Shown one piece after another: positions 60,550 to 64,000 of a stretch of 64,000 nucleotides of DNA. Both the position numbers and the translations under genes were made by a program. A model generated the notes under the pieces. It worked only from the letters and a program-made list of their open reading frames with translations. It was not told the origin of the DNA and searched no databases. The stretch is from Cryobacterium sp. SO1 (GTDB taxonomy: Bacteria; Actinomycetota; Actinomycetes; Actinomycetales; Microbacteriaceae): contig NZ_CP067394.1 of assembly GCF_004210215.2 (NCBI RefSeq), positions 930,001-994,000 of the forward strand. The letters are read 5' to 3'. The stretch's first letter is position 1, and each line of letters begins with the position of its first letter.

Positions 60550-61358
60550 CGTCTGCTTCGCCCAATACGGCTCGGCCCTCTTCGATCGCCGAGCTTCGTG
60601 CCGTCGCGCAACCCCCCGAGGTACGGATGCGCGCCAACGCCGAGCACTGGACGGCCTCGCTCTACCTGCGCGATCTCTCGCCGTATCTCACCTGGATGCT
60701 GCTGAAGACGCGCATCTCGGCCAATGGCGTCACCGGCCTGATGATCCTCGTCGGCTGGTCCACCGCCGCGGCCCTGCTGATCCCTGGCCTCTGGGGTGCC
60801 CTGCTCGCGCTGGTGCTCGGCCAGCTGCAAATGCTGGTCGACTGCTGCGACGGCGAGGTGGCCCGCTGGCGCAAGACATCCTCGCCGGCCGGCGTGTTCC
60901 TCGACAAGGTCGGGCACTACTCCACCGAAGCCCTGATCCCCATCGCCCTGGGCATCCGCGCCGCCGCCTACCCGTTCGAGGCGCCCGCCGACTTCCTGTT
61001 CACTACCTTGGGCCTGGCCCTCGCGCTGCTGATCGTGCTCAACAAGGCCCTCAACGACATGGTGCACGTGGCCCGCGCCAACGCGGGCCTGCCCAAACTG
61101 GCCGACAACAAGGGTGAGAAGGTGCCGCAGGCCGGTCTGATCGCCACCCTGCGGGGCCTGGCCCGGTTCCTGCCGTTCCACCGCCTGTACCACTCGGTGG
61201 AACTGACCATGGTGATCTTCGTCGCCGCGGTCATCGGCCTGGTCGCCGGACAGCCGGTCACCGACCGGGTCTTCCTGGCCGTGCTCGTTCCCCTCGCCTT
61301 CCTCGCGTTGATGGGCCACTTCCTGGCGATCATGGCGTCCAAGCGGGTGCGCTCCTGA
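60546..61358 (+). CDS. CDP-alcohol phosphatidyltransferase family protein with altered motif
   Basis: The 270-residue membrane protein has several hydrophobic helices and the CDP-alcohol motif D99xxDG103xxAR107 ... G116xxxD120xxx, but the last Asp of the D..D..D..D pattern is His124 (GVFLDKVGHY). Family members transfer an alcohol phosphate from a CDP-alcohol. ATG 60546 overlaps the GT2 stop; an in-frame extension upstream lies in that gene. With GT2 and glycerophosphotransferase neighbours it probably makes a head-group or sugar-phosphate of a wall polymer. Confidence 0.8.
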   Translation: MTSASPNTARPSSIAELRAVAQPPEVRMRANAEHWTASLYLRDLSPYLTWMLLKTRISANGVTGLMILVGWSTAAALLIPGLWGALLALVLGQLQMLVDCCDGEVARWRKTSSPAGVFLDKVGHYSTEALIPIALGIRAAAYPFEAPADFLFTTLGLALALLIVLNKALNDMVHVARANAGLPKLADNKGEKVPQAGLIATLRGLARFLPFHRLYHSVELTMVIFVAAVIGLVAGQPVTDRVFLAVLVPLAFLALMGHFLAIMASKRVRS

Positions 61359-61372
61359 GATCAGGCGACACG

Positions 61373-62239
61373 ATGCCCGTCACCGTCGGCGTCGTCGTGC
61401 TCACCCAGGGCCGCCGTCCGGACGACCTGGAGCGCGGCATCCGCAGTCTCCTCGCCCAGCAGGAGGTGCAGCTCGACATCGTCTGTGTCGGCAACGGCTG
61501 GCAGCCCACGGGACTTCCCGCCGGGGTCACCGCCCTTGCCCTGCCCGAGAACCTGGGCATCCCCGCCGGCCGCAACCGCGGGGTGGAGCACGTCACCGGC
61601 GACTACCTGTTCTTTCTGGACGACGACGCCAGCCTGCCGGACCCCCGGTTCCTGATCGACGCCGTGAGCGTGCTGCGCGCCGATCCCAGCATCGGGCTGT
61701 TGCAACCGCAAGTCGTCGACCCGGCCGGTCTCACCGCTCCGCGGCGGTGGATCCCGCGCATCCGCAAGGGTGAAGCCACCGAATCCGGCGCCGTCTTCTC
61801 GGTGTGGGAAGGTGCAGTGCTGATGCCGCGGCCGGTCTTCGACGCTACCGGTGGTTGGGCCGAACCGTTCTTCTACGCCCACGAGGGCATCGAGCTGGCC
61901 TGGCGGGTGTGGGACCTGGGCCTGCGCACCTGGTACGCCGGCGACCTGGTGGCGAACCACCCGGTGATCCTGCCCACCCGGCACGCCGATTTCTACAGGC
62001 TCAATGCCCGCAACCGGGTGTGGATCGCCCGGCGCAACCTGCCGGCGCCGCTGATGCCGTTCTACGTGGGGTCCTGGACGGCGATTCAGGTGCTGCGCGG
62101 CGCCCGCGACCCGGCCGCCCTGAAGGCCTGGTTCCGCGGCTGGTGGGAAGGCTGGACCACCGACCCGGGTGAGCGGCGGCCGCTGTCGGCGCGCACCATC
62201 TGGCGGATGACCCGCGCCGGCCGGCCCCCCGTCATCTGA
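61373..62239 (+). CDS. Family 2 glycosyltransferase
   Basis: The 288-residue enzyme has VGVVVLTQGRRPDDLERGI, the nucleotide site NLGIPAGRNRGVEH, FFLDDDASLPD with the DDD metal motif, and GGWAEPFFYAHEGIELAWRV. It resembles rhamnosyl- or galactosyl-type GT2 enzymes. There are no membrane helices. It lies 14 bp after the CDP-alcohol gene. Confidence 0.85.
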   Translation: MPVTVGVVVLTQGRRPDDLERGIRSLLAQQEVQLDIVCVGNGWQPTGLPAGVTALALPENLGIPAGRNRGVEHVTGDYLFFLDDDASLPDPRFLIDAVSVLRADPSIGLLQPQVVDPAGLTAPRRWIPRIRKGEATESGAVFSVWEGAVLMPRPVFDATGGWAEPFFYAHEGIELAWRVWDLGLRTWYAGDLVANHPVILPTRHADFYRLNARNRVWIARRNLPAPLMPFYVGSWTAIQVLRGARDPAALKAWFRGWWEGWTTDPGERRPLSARTIWRMTRAGRPPVI

Positions 62240-62324
62240 ACCCATCGCTAACGATTGGCTACCGGCGCGCCTCATCCGAGGTTCAGTAGGCCTGAGGTCC
62301 CACCTCGGTGGGTAGGCTGGAGCA

Positions 62325-63608
62325 GTGGTAAGCAGGAAAGACGTCCGACTCGCAGCAAAGCTGGTGAAGGACGTGCTCGGTTCCCGCAAAGCCCAACGTC
62401 TCGTCGAGGAGCGTCTCGCCGTGCGCGGCCCGCTGCCTGCGCGTACCTTCACGATCGCTGTGTACTTCGCGGATGGGCCGGTCAACCTCTACCAGATGCG
62501 CCAGTGGTACAAACCGCTCGCCAAGCTGGCGGAGACCTGGCCAGTGGTCGTCCTGAGCCGCACCGCCGGCGGCACGAATAAGCTGCTCGAGGAAAGCCCG
62601 ATACCGGTCGCCTACGTGCGCAAGGTGGTCGACCTCGAACGGGTGATCGCCGAGCAGGACATCCGGGTCGTCCTCTACGTCAACCAGAATTCCCGCAACT
62701 TCCAGATGATGCGCTACGGGCGCCGCTGGCACGTTTTCATCAACCACGGTGAGAGCGACAAGATGTACATGACCACCAACCAGTTCAAGGCGTACGACTA
62801 CTCGTTCGTCGCCGGTCAGGCTGCGGTCGACAGGCTCGGCAAGGTGCTCTGGGACTACGACTTCGACAAGCGGGCGATCACCATCGGTCGACCCCAGGCC
62901 GACCACTATTCCGGCCTGCTGCCGTATACGCCCGACGAGCGCACAGTCGTGCTCTACGCGCCCACCTGGGAAGGCGACCGCGCCGCCGCCGCCTACGGGT
63001 CCATCGCCACGCACGGCGTGGCTCTCGTCACGGCGCTGCTGCGAAGCCCCCGGCACCGGGTGATCTACCGTCCGCACCCGCGCTCCGGAGTCGTCGACCA
63101 CGAATACGGTGCGGCGAACAAACAGATCATGGCCGCCATCACCGCCGCGAACGGCCGCGACCCCGGCGCCCAGCACATCATCGACACCGGCGCTGAACTC
63201 GGATGGCAGCTGTCCGCCGCTGATGTCGCCATCGTGGACATCTCGGCGATGGTCTATGACCGGCTCGCCTCGGGCAAGCCGCTCATGGTGACACGGCCGT
63301 TGAACCCTCACGCCGCCATCGACACCAGCGGATACCTGTCCGACTGCGAGTGGCTCGGCGCCAGTGGCACCGCTGGCGTCGTGGAGACCCTGGACGAGCT
63401 TGTCAACGACAGCGGCGCCGAGCAGCGGCTGCAGGTCTGGGTGGAGCAGTACTTCGGCGATCCGACCCCCGGCGCACCGACGGCGCGATTCCAGGCCGCG
63501 ATCGAGCACCTGATGGCCGAGTGGGACCGCTTCGCCGAGGTTCACGCCGACGTCGATGACGGCCTCGCCGAGTTCGTCGACGATGCCAGCGAGATCGAAG
63601 AGGTCTAG
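62325..63608 (+). CDS. CDP-glycerol glycerophosphotransferase-like protein
   Basis: The 427-residue protein (GTG 62325) has the GT-B features of the TagB/TagF family: FINHGESDKMYM, VLYAPTWEGDRAA, VIYRPHPRSGVVDHEY, and DVAIVDISAMVYDRLASGKPLMV. Such enzymes add glycerol phosphate to make poly(glycerol phosphate) teichoic-acid-like polymers. Together with the CDP-alcohol and GT2 genes it suggests synthesis of a wall polymer. The last 20 residues are acidic. Converges on the next gene; stops overlap by 4 bp. Confidence 0.85.
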   Translation: MVSRKDVRLAAKLVKDVLGSRKAQRLVEERLAVRGPLPARTFTIAVYFADGPVNLYQMRQWYKPLAKLAETWPVVVLSRTAGGTNKLLEESPIPVAYVRKVVDLERVIAEQDIRVVLYVNQNSRNFQMMRYGRRWHVFINHGESDKMYMTTNQFKAYDYSFVAGQAAVDRLGKVLWDYDFDKRAITIGRPQADHYSGLLPYTPDERTVVLYAPTWEGDRAAAAYGSIATHGVALVTALLRSPRHRVIYRPHPRSGVVDHEYGAANKQIMAAITAANGRDPGAQHIIDTGAELGWQLSAADVAIVDISAMVYDRLASGKPLMVTRPLNPHAAIDTSGYLSDCEWLGASGTAGVVETLDELVNDSGAEQRLQVWVEQYFGDPTPGAPTARFQAAIEHLMAEWDRFAEVHADVDDGLAEFVDDASEIEEV

Positions 63609-64000
63609 CCCTCCGCGGGGTCGACCTGGTCTGCCGGCGCGCTCCTGCGGCGCCGCGGGCGGGGGAGGGCCCGGAGAGCCCCGTGACCCAACTGGGTGAG
63701 CCGGCCGCCGGGCACCACGGTGCCGTTCTGCAGCGTGATGGTGTGCACCTTCGGGTCCAGCTCGGCGCCGAACCAGGCCGGCGCCTGGCCGAACGCGAGC
63801 CTGGACGAGCCGACGACGCGTTTGCCGAGAATGTGGTTGCCCATTCCGCCGATGACGGCGCCGATGCCGAACGGCACGGCCTTGCCGATCAGGCTGGCCC
63901 CACCCTTGGCGGCGAACTGCCGGATGAAGGAGCGCTTCAGACGGTCGGTCAGCGGACCCATGATGGCCCGGGGGAGACTGGTGGTCACCAGTTCGCCCCA
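63605..64000 (-). CDS. EcsC-like or DUF697-like protein, C-terminal part
   Basis: The gene runs off the right edge; 131 residues are visible on the minus strand. It has a Gly-rich helix (KGGASLIGKAVPFGIGAVIG followed by GMGNHILGKRVV) reminiscent of EcsC/DUF697-type membrane-associated proteins, and a basic C-terminus with RPRRRRSAP. Family uncertain; the N-terminus is missing. Confidence 0.4.
   Translation of the reverse strand, partial: WGELVTTSLPRAIMGPLTDRLKRSFIRQFAAKGGASLIGKAVPFGIGAVIGGMGNHILGKRVVGSSRLAFGQAPAWFGAELDPKVHTITLQNGTVVPGGRLTQLGHGALRALPRPRRRRSAPADQVDPAEG

Noticed and set aside
1..64000. CRISPR array, riboswitch or toxin-antitoxin pair
   Set aside because: I saw no spaced repeats, Cas-like proteins, recognisable riboswitch core or small toxin-antitoxin gene pair.

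Overview
The window is high-GC DNA from an actinobacterium, most probably the family Microbacteriaceae (Cryobacterium-like). I base this on the actinobacterial versions of the zinc-metalloprotease-like protein, the UPF0182 membrane protein and the PDZ/Lon-like protease, on frequent GTG starts, on a mycothiol-style arsenate reductase pair, and on a small protein (51813-52199) of a family I know mainly from Microbacteriaceae. The assignment is inference; no 16S or marker phylogeny is available.

Layout. 1-6185 is backbone: the end of a SorC-type regulator, a DUF2342 protein, a PDZ/Lon protease, a UPF0182 protein and the initiator tRNA-fMet gene. 6187-34971 is a genomic island of about 28.8 kb inserted in the 3' end of that tRNA gene: a 35-bp copy of the tRNA 3' end recurs exactly at 34972-35006, followed by what looks like the original tRNA terminator. 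No integrase is visible in the island. 35048-64000 is backbone again: an arsenic cluster (arsA, arsD, two arsC), adhE, an NAD de novo synthesis operon with its NrtR-type regulator, a dolichol-phosphate-mannose-synthase-like enzyme, a two-component system, assorted enzymes, an HtrA protease, and a cell-envelope cluster (two GT2 enzymes, a CDP-alcohol phosphatidyltransferase and a CDP-glycerol glycerophosphotransferase-like protein).

The island is a chain of four catabolic modules, each with its own regulator. (1) 6361-12231: thioredoxin reductase, IclR regulator, a Cys homologue of the UGSC selenoprotein family, a partner protein of unknown function, a small NifU-like CxxC protein and an MHS-type transporter; a 13-bp sequence is repeated in both promoter regions. 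(2) 13083-18773: zinc alcohol dehydrogenase, second MHS transporter, benzaldehyde-lyase-like ThDP enzyme, SDR and IclR regulator, flanked by IS3-type remnants. (3) 19044-23303: a translationally coupled operon of nitrilase, SCO-like protein and a linalool-dehydratase-isomerase-like protein, divergent from an AraC regulator. (4) 24079-34834: a homoprotocatechuate (3,4-dihydroxyphenylacetate) meta-cleavage pathway from extradiol dioxygenase to succinate semialdehyde dehydrogenase, with GntR and IclR regulators and a single-component FAD aromatic hydroxylase. Between modules lie decayed transposase and ABC-ATPase fragments, so the island seems to have been built stepwise.

The best candidates for an undescribed system are the UGSC/NifU-like redox module and the nitrilase-SCO-LDI-like operon; neither combination corresponds to a pathway I know.
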